From Gammaproteobacteria bacterium (GTDB lineage Bacteria; Pseudomonadota; Gammaproteobacteria; JADZEE01): 64,000 nt of DNA. The stretch covers positions 247,502 through 311,501 of the forward strand of contig JADZEE010000091.1 in assembly GCA_020850735.1 (NCBI GenBank), in the 5' to 3' direction. The position numbers were made by a program, and so were the translations under genes. Below the pieces are notes generated by a model. It was not told where the DNA came from, did not search any database, and was given only the letters and a program-made list of their open reading frames with translations. Shown here piece after piece: positions 16,332-24,687 of the stretch. How positions within the stretch are numbered: the first letter of the stretch is position 1; each line of letters begins with the position of its first letter.

Positions 16332-17153
16332 ATGTCCGCATTTCAATGGCGCCCGCACGGTATGAGAGTGCTCGCCTGCTGCGCGCTGCTGCTCGGCGCG
16401 GGCACGGCGCCGGCGGCGCCACTCGAGATACGCCTGGCCTACGTGGGTGAGCCGACCGATGCTGCATGGCTGGGCGCCGGCCAGGGGCTGGCCGAAGCCA
16501 ACACCCAGGGGCGCTTTCTCGGCCAGCGCTATGCGCTCGAGCGGCTGACGGGCGCGGTGACTGCGACCGATCTCGGTCCTTACGCCGCCATCGTCGCCGC
16601 GGTCGATGCCGCTCGACTGCCGGCGCTGGCAATCGCCGCCGGCGACCGCCCGGTGCTGAACGTCACGGCGCGTGACGATTCGCTGCGCACACGGGCCTGC
16701 CGGCGCAACCTGCTGCACGTCCTGCCGAGCGCCGCCATGTACCGCGACGCGCAGGCGCAATGGCAGGCCGGCCATCCCGGCAGCCGCGTGACCGCGCGCG
16801 CCTGGCACCCGGCATTCGAGAAATATGCGGCCGCTCAGCTCAACAACCGTTACCAAAAGACCCACGACGGCGAGCGCATGGATGATCGCGCCTGGGCGGG
16901 CTGGGCCGCTGTGAAACTGCTGTCCGATTCGGTGGCGCGGGCCGGCACCGCCACCCCCGGCGAACTGCTCGACTTCATCCGCACCGGGCTCGAGTTCGAC
17001 GGCCAGAAAGGCGTCGACATGAGCATCCGTCCGAACGGCCAGCTGCGCCAGCCGATGCTGCTCGTCGACGGCGAGGAGATCGTGGGTGAAGCGCCGGTGC
17101 GTGGCGTGTCCGATGATCTCGACAGTCTGGGCGCGAGCGACTGCGCGCCGTGA
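16332..17153 (+). CDS. PQQ-alcohol dehydrogenase system ABC-type substrate-binding protein, internally shortened
   Basis: The 273-aa protein has a signal peptide (cleavage near TAPAAP, about residue 29) and matches the TIGR03863-type binding proteins linked to PQQ-dependent alcohol dehydrogenases: N-terminal half IRLAYVGEPTDAAWLGA, RPVLNVTARDDSLR, and C-terminal WAGWAAVKLLSDSV and NGQLRQPMLLVDGEE. Family members are usually some 100 residues longer. Here the segment after NLLHVLPSAAMYRDAQAQW joins directly to HPAFEKYAAAQLN, so most of one lobe is missing in frame. No ABC ATPase or permease gene is adjacent. GGAGG 5 nt upstream fixes the start. Confidence 0.75.
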   Translation: MSAFQWRPHGMRVLACCALLLGAGTAPAAPLEIRLAYVGEPTDAAWLGAGQGLAEANTQGRFLGQRYALERLTGAVTATDLGPYAAIVAAVDAARLPALAIAAGDRPVLNVTARDDSLRTRACRRNLLHVLPSAAMYRDAQAQWQAGHPGSRVTARAWHPAFEKYAAAQLNNRYQKTHDGERMDDRAWAGWAAVKLLSDSVARAGTATPGELLDFIRTGLEFDGQKGVDMSIRPNGQLRQPMLLVDGEEIVGEAPVRGVSDDLDSLGASDCAP

Positions 17154-17212
17154 ACCCCACCCATGCCGCCACGCGCGGCACGAACCCGGAACCAACGAGG
17201 AGCCACCCCGAC

Positions 17213-18160
17213 ATGCGCACCTGTCTCGCCCTGTTCTTCACCTTGACCTGCGCGCTCGGCGCCATGGCGGAGCCCACACACCGTGTGTTCGTCACCAACG
17301 AGCAGGACGACAGCCTGAGCGTCATCGACGCGCGCACCGGCGAAGTCATCGACACGGTTGCGGTGGGCAAACGACCGCGCGGTATCGGTCTGTCGCCGGA
17401 CGGCAGCGAGCTGTACGTGGCGGTGAGCGACGAGAACAGCATCGCCGTCGTCGATCCGCGGACGCTGAAAGTGCTGCGCAAATTCGAGTGCGGTGCCGAT
17501 CCGGAAACCTTCGCGGTCCATCCGAACGGCCACATCTACATCTCCAACGAGGAGGACGCCAAGGCCTCGGTCTACGATCCGAAAACCGGCACGAAGATAG
17601 CCGAGATCGAGGTCGGCCTGGAGCCGGAAGGTGTGAGTATCTCCCCGGACGGCCGCTACGTCATCGTCACCAGCGAGTCGACCAACATGCTGCACGTCAT
17701 CACCGTGCCGGGCCACGAGCTGGTCCAGAACATCCTGGTCGGGGCGCGGCCGCGCTCGGCGACCTTCGCGGCCGACAGCCGCACGGCCTATTCGACCTCG
17801 GAGGTGGGCGGCAAGGTCAGCATGGTCGACGTCAGCACCGGCGAGATCCTCAGGAGCCACGACATCGGCGGCGACGCCAAGCCCGTGACCCTGGTGCTGA
17901 CGCACGACGGCGGCAAACTCTACGTTGCCGGCGGCCGATCCAACTCGGTGTACGTGCTCGATCCGCAGACTCTCGACGTGCGAAAGGAGATCCCGGTCGG
18001 CAAGCGGGTGTGGGGTCTCGGCGCCAATCGCGACGACAGCCGGATCTATACGACCGACGGCGCCAGCCACCAGGTCTCGGTCATCGACACCGCCACCGAC
18101 GAGGTGATCAGGACGATCCCGGTCGGCAGGTTTCCCTGGGGTGTCGTCGTCGACGACTGA
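17213..18160 (+). CDS. PQQ-dependent catabolism-associated beta-propeller protein
   Basis: The 315-aa exported protein (signal peptide about residues 1-19, ending GAMAEP) consists of about seven YVTN-type blades, e.g. HRVFVTNEQDDSLSVIDART, KRPRGIGLSPDGSELYVAVS and DSRIYTTDGASHQVSVIDT. It matches the TIGR03866 class of beta-propellers encoded in PQQ-dependent alcohol oxidation clusters. Its exact role in the periplasm is not established. GAGGAG lies 11 nt before the ATG. It follows the shortened binding protein by 59 nt on the same strand and is presumably co-transcribed. Confidence 0.88.
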   Translation: MRTCLALFFTLTCALGAMAEPTHRVFVTNEQDDSLSVIDARTGEVIDTVAVGKRPRGIGLSPDGSELYVAVSDENSIAVVDPRTLKVLRKFECGADPETFAVHPNGHIYISNEEDAKASVYDPKTGTKIAEIEVGLEPEGVSISPDGRYVIVTSESTNMLHVITVPGHELVQNILVGARPRSATFAADSRTAYSTSEVGGKVSMVDVSTGEILRSHDIGGDAKPVTLVLTHDGGKLYVAGGRSNSVYVLDPQTLDVRKEIPVGKRVWGLGANRDDSRIYTTDGASHQVSVIDTATDEVIRTIPVGRFPWGVVVDD

Positions 18161-18214
18161 GGCGCTCGCGCGGTTGCGCGGCCGGCACGCGCCGGCGCAG
18201 GGCACCCGCGCGCG

Positions 18215-20710
18215 TCACAGGCGCAGGCGCAAACCTACCCACCCGGCCCGCGGCGCGCCGGCGCCGAGAAAGAACGGGCGTGTGTCGGCGAGCGGCAGCA
18301 CTTCACCGGGGTCTTCGCCGAGCAGACCGAAGTTCTCGTACTCCGCGTCGAAGACGTTGTCGACCCGTGCGAACAGCTCCAGGTGCCCGGTGACGCGGTA
18401 GCGCGCGCGCAGGTTGACGAGCGCGTAACCGTCGATGGTGCCGAGCCGGTTGGACTCGTCACCGCGCAGGTGCTGATCGGAGTTGAAAATCAGCTCGGCA
18501 CCGAGCGCGACGCCGGCGGGAAAGCTGTAGTCGCCGCCGATTTTCAGGGTGTGCTCGGGGATGCCCGGGATCCGGTCGCCCGCGGTGACCTGGATCTCGC
18601 CGTCGCCGTCCGCGTCCGGGTGATTCGGGCTCAGCACCCGGAAATCGTCCTCGAAGCTCGCCTGCACATAGCTGTAGCTGGCATACCAGTCGAGCCCGCC
18701 CCGGATCCCGGACAACTCCGCTTCCACGCCCAGGCGCCGGGTCTGGTCCACGTTGGCGAACAGCCCGGTCGCCCGCCCGGTGGTCTGGAAGATGATGTCG
18801 TCGTGGTTCACGGTGTGGAAAAACCCCACATGATAGTCGCTGGCGGCGGACAGGCGGCCCCGTGCGCCGGCCTCGAAGGACTTGGCGACGACCTGCGCGA
18901 GCGGCGGATCGGCGAGGAAGGCGTTTGGCAGGCGGCACTCGAGATCGATGTCGTCGGGATCCTCGCCGTCGGCAATGGCGTTGGCGCGCGCGATCTGGAA
19001 CACACCTTCGTTGCAGGACAGCTCGATCGGTGTGGGCGCGCGCGAGGATTCCGAGTAGCTGGCGTACAGGTTCGCCAGCGCGCCCGCCTGCCACGCCAGA
19101 CCGAACGCCGGATTGAAGCGCTCGAAGGTGTGCTCGCCGTCGAGCTCGGGCCGTTCGCCGGACAGGTCGCGGATCTTCACGTCCGTGCTGTTCCAGCGGC
19201 CGGCCAGGGTGACATGGAGGCGTTCGGTCAGCGACAGCGTGTCGGTAAAATAAATGCTATAGCTGCGTGTGCTGGTATCGACATGGGTCGCTTCGCTGTC
19301 GACGAAGGTGCCGGTGCCCAGACCGGCACTGCTGCGCGTGACCGGATCCTGGTCCGCGAGCTCGACGCGTGAGTCGAAGGTCGAATCGCCGTCGTAGTAC
19401 GCCACGCCGACGACCAGGTGGTTCTCGCGCGCGAACAGATCCCGCAGAAAGGTGAGCTGCAGATCCGCGCCCCTGCTGTCCTGCTCGCGCCGGCTGGTGT
19501 TGTTGATCGCCGCGTCGCTGAGAATACCGGTTCCGGACAACTCGTCGCCGAGGTCCTCGATGTTGAACTCCTCGGCGGGACCGAGGCCGTTCAGGAAGGC
19601 CTCCAGCGCAGTCGCATCGGCGTGGGTGACGCCGTCGCAGACGTCGTCCTCGTCCAGACCCAGGGCCGCAAGAGCGTCGTCCTCGAAACCCTCCAGCAGG
19701 CGCTCACCGTTGCCTAGCAGGCAGCGCTGATACTCCGATGCATCGCCGTTGAAGGAATCGGTGTCGGCACCGCGGTAAAAGGCACTGCCGGAAAGTTGCA
19801 GCTCGTCGCTGAAAAAATGGGTGCCTTCCAGCGTGACCATGCGCATGTCGTTGCCGGTGATGTCCGGCGCGGTGAAGATCGCCTCGCGGTCGATGGCGAG
19901 CAGACCCACCGGCGCGGCGCCATTGCCGTTCAGGGTGGTGTCGCCGTATTGCGCCGCGAAGTCCAGGCTCGAGCGCTGCGCGCGCCAGCTCAGGCTGGCG
20001 TACACGTTGGTCGCGTCCGATTCGGACAGGTCGCGCCAGCCGTCTTCCCGGAAGTGATGCACGTTGACGTAATAGCCGAACACGCCGTTGTTGCCGCCGC
20101 TCTGTGCCGAGACAACGGCGCGATCCCACGATCCCCCGTAGGCCTCGACGTCGTGGCCCTGAAAATTGAAGCCGTTCTTCATGTCGACGACCAGCGCACC
20201 GCCGAGGGTGTTCAGGCCGAACACGGGATTGGCGCCGCCGATGAGATCGATGCTGTGCACGGCGGACTGCGGCAACAGATCCCAGCTCACGGCGTCACCG
20301 AGCGGCTCGTTGATGCGGGCGCCGTCCTGGTACACGGCCAGGCCCTGCGGCAGGCCGAGCAGCGGCGAGGCGGTGAAACCGCGAAACTGCACATCGGGCT
20401 GCAGGGGGTTGTTCTGCGCCGAGTTGATGTTGACGCTGCCGAGCTTGCGGTTCATGAAATCAGCCAGGTCGAGCGCCTGTGATCGTTGCAGATCCTCGCT
20501 GTTCGCCGATTGCACGTACCGGGCGACCTTGTCGGCGGACAGCCCGATGCCCTCGGTCGGCGTCACACCGACGACTTCGATCTCTTCGGTGGGCTGCTGC
20601 GCCCGCGCCGCACCGTGAATCAGCGCGTTCGGGGCCAGTACGGCCAGTATGGCGATCAGCCAGGGGCAGCCGGCGCGCGGTATGGGCACGCTTTCGTCGC
20701 GCAGTGACAT
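18215..20710 (-). CDS. TonB-dependent outer-membrane receptor
   Basis: The 831-aa protein starts at ATG 20710 with a signal peptide ending near GAARAQQ, then a TonB box-like EEIEVVGVTP, a plug domain (VNINSAQNNPLQPDVQFRGF, LPQGLAVYQDGARINEPLG) and a 22-strand-type barrel with Asp/Gly-rich long loops. The C-terminus ends WVGLRLRL. The ligand is unknown. It lies downstream of a two-component pair in the same direction and next to PQQ-associated genes, so import of PQQ or of a metal chelator for PQQ enzymes is possible, but nothing in the sequence proves it. Confidence 0.88.
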   Translation of the reverse strand: MSLRDESVPIPRAGCPWLIAILAVLAPNALIHGAARAQQPTEEIEVVGVTPTEGIGLSADKVARYVQSANSEDLQRSQALDLADFMNRKLGSVNINSAQNNPLQPDVQFRGFTASPLLGLPQGLAVYQDGARINEPLGDAVSWDLLPQSAVHSIDLIGGANPVFGLNTLGGALVVDMKNGFNFQGHDVEAYGGSWDRAVVSAQSGGNNGVFGYYVNVHHFREDGWRDLSESDATNVYASLSWRAQRSSLDFAAQYGDTTLNGNGAAPVGLLAIDREAIFTAPDITGNDMRMVTLEGTHFFSDELQLSGSAFYRGADTDSFNGDASEYQRCLLGNGERLLEGFEDDALAALGLDEDDVCDGVTHADATALEAFLNGLGPAEEFNIEDLGDELSGTGILSDAAINNTSRREQDSRGADLQLTFLRDLFARENHLVVGVAYYDGDSTFDSRVELADQDPVTRSSAGLGTGTFVDSEATHVDTSTRSYSIYFTDTLSLTERLHVTLAGRWNSTDVKIRDLSGERPELDGEHTFERFNPAFGLAWQAGALANLYASYSESSRAPTPIELSCNEGVFQIARANAIADGEDPDDIDLECRLPNAFLADPPLAQVVAKSFEAGARGRLSAASDYHVGFFHTVNHDDIIFQTTGRATGLFANVDQTRRLGVEAELSGIRGGLDWYASYSYVQASFEDDFRVLSPNHPDADGDGEIQVTAGDRIPGIPEHTLKIGGDYSFPAGVALGAELIFNSDQHLRGDESNRLGTIDGYALVNLRARYRVTGHLELFARVDNVFDAEYENFGLLGEDPGEVLPLADTRPFFLGAGAPRAGWVGLRLRL

Positions 20711-20852
20711 GTTCGGCGGAATCCATGTGCGGGTTTCGGAACCGCGGATGGTAAGCAATACCGGCCCGCGGCGCTGCGGAATCTGACGGGCAGGATGACG
20801 GGAAAACAGCCTGCCGCGAGCGGGAGATATTCCCGCTCGGTCCGGGCGCGCG

Positions 20853-21482
20853 TCAGGCTTTGACGATACCGTGGCGGATGGCGAGGCGCGCGAGTTCGGT
20901 AATGGTACCGACCTCGAGCTTGCTCTTGATCTGGGTCGCGTAGTTGGCGACCGTCTTGTAGCTCAGGGACAGCCGGCGGGCGATCTCGCCGACGTTCAGA
21001 CCCTCCGCCAGCATGCAGAAAATCTCGAACTCGCGCGTGGACAAGGCGGCCATCGGCGTGCCGCGGCCGCGGCTCTTCTGGAACGCAAGGCGCTGCGCGA
21101 TGTCGGGATCGACGTGGATCCCACCGGCGGCGATGGTCTTGATCGCCTCGACCAGCGCTTCGGGCGCGCTCGACTTGGTGACGTAACCGCGCGCGCCAGC
21201 GGCCAGGGCCTGCTCGACGAATACCGGATCCTCGTGCATGCTGAACACCAGCACGCGTGCGCCGCCGTCGCGGGCGACGATCCGGCGGATGGCCTCGAGC
21301 CCGCCCATGCCGGGCAGCGACAGATCCATGACCACCACGTCCGGCGCTGCGTGGACGAATTCGCGGCACGCAGTCTCACCACTGTCGGCTTCGGCGACGA
21401 TCTCGATCTCCGGCGCATTGCCGAGCAGCACCCGGTAGCCGGCACGCACGACCGCGTGGTCGTCCACCAGCAGCACTCGCAC
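20853..21482 (-). CDS. NarL/FixJ-family response regulator
   Basis: The 209-aa protein has a receiver domain with the DD pair at the N-terminus (LLVDDHAVVRAG), the phospho-acceptor Asp in VVVMDLSLPG (about residue 55), and the conserved Lys in GYVTKSSAPEAL. The C-terminal LuxR-type helix-turn-helix is LSTREFEIFCMLAEGLNVGEIARRL. The start is GTG at 21482, 8 nt after the kinase stop. The pair resembles the two-component regulators of PQQ-alcohol dehydrogenase genes in pseudomonads, but the target is unknown. The TonB-dependent receptor begins 142 bp downstream. Confidence 0.92.
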   Translation of the reverse strand: MRVLLVDDHAVVRAGYRVLLGNAPEIEIVAEADSGETACREFVHAAPDVVVMDLSLPGMGGLEAIRRIVARDGGARVLVFSMHEDPVFVEQALAAGARGYVTKSSAPEALVEAIKTIAAGGIHVDPDIAQRLAFQKSRGRGTPMAALSTREFEIFCMLAEGLNVGEIARRLSLSYKTVANYATQIKSKLEVGTITELARLAIRHGIVKA

Positions 21483-21489
21483 ACGCGCG

Positions 21490-22872
21490 CTACGCAAGCC
21501 TGCGCCCCCGCTCGGCCGGCGCCGGTATGTCAATGTCGATGATGAGACCGGTTCCGGGCCGGCTGCGCAGCGTGAACGAGCCATCGAGCGCCGCGACGCG
21601 TTCGTGCATGCCGAGCAGCCCCAGGCCCCGGGCGCTCGATTCGGGATCGAAGCCGACGCCATCGTCGGCAATGCGCAGCGTCAGCTCACCCGATCCGTGC
21701 CGCTGCAGGTCCACTTCCACCCGGCTGGCGCGCGCGTGCTTGACCACGTTGGTCAGCGCTTCCTGGACGATGCGATAGAGCGAGATCCCGGTGGCCTCGT
21801 CGGTGCCATCGAAATCGCCCTCCACGCGCAGGGCGCAGAACAGCTCCGTATTGCGCGCGTTCCAGTCGTCGACCAGTTGCTCCATGGCGGCGACGAGGCC
21901 GAGTTCGTCGAGGATCGCCGGTCTGAGGCGGTGCATCATGCCGCGCACGGTATCGTAGATCGTGCTCGAAATGTCGCTGATCGTGCGTGCGCTCTGGGCG
22001 ATGTCGGGTTCGCGCGCGCCGATCCGCTGGCTGATCGATACCGCTACGGCCTTGATCGCGCTGATCGACTGCCCCATCTCGTCGTGCAGCTCGTGCGCCA
22101 GGTAGCGCCGCTCTTCCTCCTGGATCGCGAGCGAACGCTGTGCCAGGGCCCGCGTCTGCGCCCGGCTGCGCGCGAGGACGGCGGCGATGTGGTTGACCTT
22201 GTCGACGATGCGCCCGAGCTCGGGCAATGCCGGGCGGCCGAGGCGCGCCTGATAGTCGCCCTGCTCGATGGCGTCGAGGCCGCGCACGATCGCCTCGACC
22301 GGGCGCAAACCGTGGCCCAGGACCAGGTACACGACGCCGTTGGCGACCAGCGCGAACACGACGACGACCGCGAGCAGCGCCCGCACGTCCTCCCAGGCCT
22401 CGGTGATCTCGTCGTCGGGATCGGCCCGAATGACGATCTCGCCCGCCGGCATTCCCGCGGCCGCGATCGATTCGCGGATCTCGAGCGGCGGCGGCCGCAC
22501 CAGCGCGACGAACCAGGCTGGCGCGGTCGCGACGTGGTGCGCGCCATCGCGGCGCGAAAGCGCGCGCACGCCGGCCATGCCGCTGATCTCCACCTCCATG
22601 TGCCGCGTACGCTCGAGCTCGCCGAGCCGTTCGACCAGCTCGGTCAGCTGGTCGTCGCCGCCCGGTGCGCCAACGGTGGAAAACGCCAGGCCGAGCAACT
22701 GCAGGGTGAGGTGCGCGGTCGAGCGGACCTCCTCGGCGACCGCCCGGCGGGCATTGTCGATTGCCAGGGTGATGCTCACCACGAGAATGAGCACGAACAC
22801 CAGCGTGATGACCAGGTTGAGGCGAAAGCGCAGGCTCATGGCGAGGCGCATCGGTTGCGCCATTCTAGACAT
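21490..22872 (-). CDS. HAMP-containing sensor histidine kinase (HisKA_3 type)
   Basis: The 460-aa kinase starts at ATG 22872 with GGAAG 6 nt upstream. It has TM1 at about residues 15-37 (LVITLVFVLILVVSITLAI), a periplasmic sensor of about 140 residues, TM2 around 180-205 (LLAVVVVFALVANGVVYLVL), a HAMP linker, the H-box of the NarX/DegS class (RYLAHELHDEMGQSISAIK) and an HATPase domain (NVVKHA, DDGVGF, GLGLLGMHERV). It partners the downstream LuxR-type regulator. The signal is unknown. Beyond its 5' end begins the IS110/HicBA island. Confidence 0.92.
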   Translation of the reverse strand: MSRMAQPMRLAMSLRFRLNLVITLVFVLILVVSITLAIDNARRAVAEEVRSTAHLTLQLLGLAFSTVGAPGGDDQLTELVERLGELERTRHMEVEISGMAGVRALSRRDGAHHVATAPAWFVALVRPPPLEIRESIAAAGMPAGEIVIRADPDDEITEAWEDVRALLAVVVVFALVANGVVYLVLGHGLRPVEAIVRGLDAIEQGDYQARLGRPALPELGRIVDKVNHIAAVLARSRAQTRALAQRSLAIQEEERRYLAHELHDEMGQSISAIKAVAVSISQRIGAREPDIAQSARTISDISSTIYDTVRGMMHRLRPAILDELGLVAAMEQLVDDWNARNTELFCALRVEGDFDGTDEATGISLYRIVQEALTNVVKHARASRVEVDLQRHGSGELTLRIADDGVGFDPESSARGLGLLGMHERVAALDGSFTLRSRPGTGLIIDIDIPAPAERGRRLA

Positions 22873-22985
22873 GAGGACTTCCGCGAGGAGAAGCCGACTT
22901 GCGGCTGCATCGCGGGTCAGCCGGCTGAGGCCAGAGCCGCATCGTGCTCGAGGCACAATCGATCAAATAAGCTCGGTGACCAGCC

Positions 22986-23168
22986 ATGAAATACTCTACC
23001 ACCACGCTGTTCGTCGGTCTCGATGGCCACAAGGACTCCATCGCCGTCGCCTACGCACCCGCAAGCGGCGCCAGCGCGGTGGTGTCGGTCGGCGCCATCG
23101 GCACCCGCCAGTGCGACAGCGACGAGCCGGTACGCAGCCTGAAATCCAAGGCCAGCCGTCTGCTTGTT
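22986..23168 (+). pseudogene. IS110-family transposase remnant (N-terminal ~60 codons)
   Basis: Translation gives an IS110 N-terminus, with FVGLDGHKDSIAVAYA carrying the first DEDD Asp region and VGAIGTRQCD, then breaks off after SKASRLLV where sequence of the hicA 3' end begins. Full transposases of this family are about 300-400 aa, so over 80% is gone. The usual LDVHKD reads LDGHKD here. About 70 bp of IS-like upstream sequence (22915-22985) may also be retained. It marks the left side of a small island. Confidence 0.75.
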
Positions 23169-23173
23169 CGGCA

Positions 23174-23398
23174 TTACTGCCGACCTAAGAGCTCTTCGAC
23201 GGACAGCCCGATATCGCCAGCGATCTTGCGCAGCAATGTAGGCGAAATATCTCGTGCCCCGTGAAAGGGAACTGTCGTACTCCGGCCGTCAGGATGACGG
23301 AACTGCTTGTGAGATCCGCGCTGCCGAGCCTCGATGAAACCGTGCTGCTTCAGGAGTTGCGCAACCTCCCGTGGCTTGAGGACCGGGATGGAGCCCAC
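23174..23398 (-). CDS. hicA: HicA mRNA interferase toxin
   Basis: The 74-aa protein is a HicA toxin with the double-stranded RNA-binding-like fold: KPREVAQLLKQHGF, the catalytic histidine in GSHKQFRHPDG, and a C-terminal LLRKIAGDIGLSVEELL helix. HicA cleaves mRNA until HicB neutralises it. The start is GTG at 23398, 3 nt after the hicB stop, so hicB is upstream, the reverse of the classical hicAB order but common in this family. The TAA stop lies inside a small hairpin CGGCA-TTAC-TGCCG at the border with the IS110 remnant. Confidence 0.9.
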   Translation of the reverse strand: MGSIPVLKPREVAQLLKQHGFIEARQRGSHKQFRHPDGRSTTVPFHGARDISPTLLRKIAGDIGLSVEELLGRQ

Positions 23399-23401
23399 GC
23401 G

Positions 23402-23611
23402 TTAGGCAACCTGCACCTTACGCACTCCAACCAACTCCGATTCCAGTTCCGGCTCACCTTCTTCAAGGAGCATCGCTATAACTTCCTGGAGATTCTCCTC
23501 AAGCTCATCCATGTCTGCACCTTGCGTATGAGCTCCGGGCCAACCTGGAACGTAGCCAACAAGCATTCCGGTGTCGGAGTCGCGTTCAACGACAACATCG
23601 TACGTTTTCAT
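23402..23611 (-). CDS. hicB: HicB antitoxin
   Basis: The 69-aa protein is a short HicB antitoxin with a partial RNase H-like fold (VVVERDSDTGMLVGYVPGWPGAHTQGADMDELEENLQE is the diagnostic region, residues about 6-43). It binds and inhibits HicA and usually autoregulates the operon. This version has no evident C-terminal helix-turn-helix or ribbon-helix-helix domain, so DNA binding may be weak or supplied by another factor. It precedes hicA by 3 nt. Both genes have lower GC than the neighbouring chromosome, consistent with horizontal transfer. Confidence 0.9.
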   Translation of the reverse strand: MKTYDVVVERDSDTGMLVGYVPGWPGAHTQGADMDELEENLQEVIAMLLEEGEPELESELVGVRKVQVA

Positions 23612-23635
23612 GATATTCCGCGTCCGTTCTATCTT

Positions 23636-24486
23636 TCAAAGCAACATCAAGCAGGGTCGTTTTATCTTTGTCGCGACTACCACGCGGCCGCGCTCGCCCA
23701 AAACCCGCTCATGCTGTGCCAGGGGAGCGACTACCGAATTCTCGCACCCACGGTTGAACGTGCGCAACAGACGGTTGGCACCAAACGTTCTTGGGGATGC
23801 GCGGCGAGCGAAGCGAGTCCGATCGATCCCCGCGGCCCGATTCCGCTTGCGGCGACGACGCTCCTCACTCTGTTCAATCCATCGCTGCGGCAAAGCGTAT
23901 TCGATGAACCTATTGAGAAGCGTCTCGCCTTGGTCGGGAAGGCTAAGTTCATTAACGGACTGACGCAGCCTGTTGAGTACAACGTCCTTGCGTCGGGGAG
24001 ACCATCGAAAGCGCACGCCCCGATATGCGTCAATGAGCGCATGCGCCAATGCACCAGCGGAAGGCCAATCCCCGTCAATGTTTGGCGTCGCAGGGACTGC
24101 TCGTAGTGCGCGGAAAAGAGAGCGTCGAACTCACCGGGCATTCCGGGTATCACCAACTGCGGCGCGTACTCGACGAGCAACCGTGGGAACATCTCACAAG
24201 TCTCGAAGAGCCATGGTTGTTGATTGAGATCGCGTGCAGCGATGAGCGGACTTCCCTGGGCGCGGACTACGCGGAGAATCGCGGAGACGACCGCATCAAG
24301 GCCATCGCTTGAGTGCACGGCCTTCCTACGGGCGAGCGAGGGGGATTGGGCGACCACATCCTCGTGGCTGCCGCCGTGCCAAACCGGCAATAGCACCTTG
24401 TCTCGCACGCGCGTCTCGATCTCGGTCAGGCCGTCGAGCTCGTACCGGGGCCATTGCTCCCGAAAGAACGCAGGGCTGAGAGCCAT
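23636..24486 (-). pseudogene. TIR-domain protein remnant, 5'-truncated and frameshifted
   Basis: The first part (24486 to about 24100) reads the C-terminal half of a TIR domain: ALSPAFFREQWPRYELDGL, VLLPVWHGGSHEDV, SPSLARRKAV. The N-terminal half with the usual FISHA strand is absent, and an in-frame stop lies four codons upstream of the ATG. Around 24190-24100 coding character passes to another frame (DGDWPSAGALAHALIDAYRG through RLRQSVNELSLPDQGETLL), which ends at 23636. TIR proteins are often NAD-degrading immune effectors. This copy is probably dead. The ATG itself lies in a dispersed hairpin repeat. Confidence 0.65.
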
Positions 24487-24540
24487 GTGAAACCATCACC
24501 GCGCCTGCTGCGACGGGCGAATGTTTCACAAGCTCTGAGA
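24478..24540 (+). repeat. Dispersed hairpin repeat, copy C (short, intact hairpin)
   Basis: GTGAAAC (24487-24493) pairs perfectly with GTTTCAC (24523-24529), extended by AGAGC (24479-24483) with GCTCT (24532-24536) across a small internal loop. The core GCGCCTGCTGCGACGG matches copies A and B in inverted orientation. The repeat forms one edge of the IS110/hicBA/TIR island and supplies the start codon of the TIR remnant. Confidence 0.7.
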
Positions 24541-24687
24541 ACGACGACCCCGAACCTCGACCGCGTGAGACCCGCTTCTATGGATCGCCGGGATGCGCAA
24601 TTGCCGGCGCGTTGCCGCGGGGCCGATGCCCGGGCGGCGGGCGCGACCCGGTCAAGTTTCGCCGGCGCGGGCCGCTGACCACGAACC

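Noticed and set aside
23636..24049. Separate 137-aa gene in the island
   Set aside because: Its coding character continues smoothly from the TIR remnant in another frame and it has only a TTG start, so it is better read as the frameshifted 3' part of one pseudogene.
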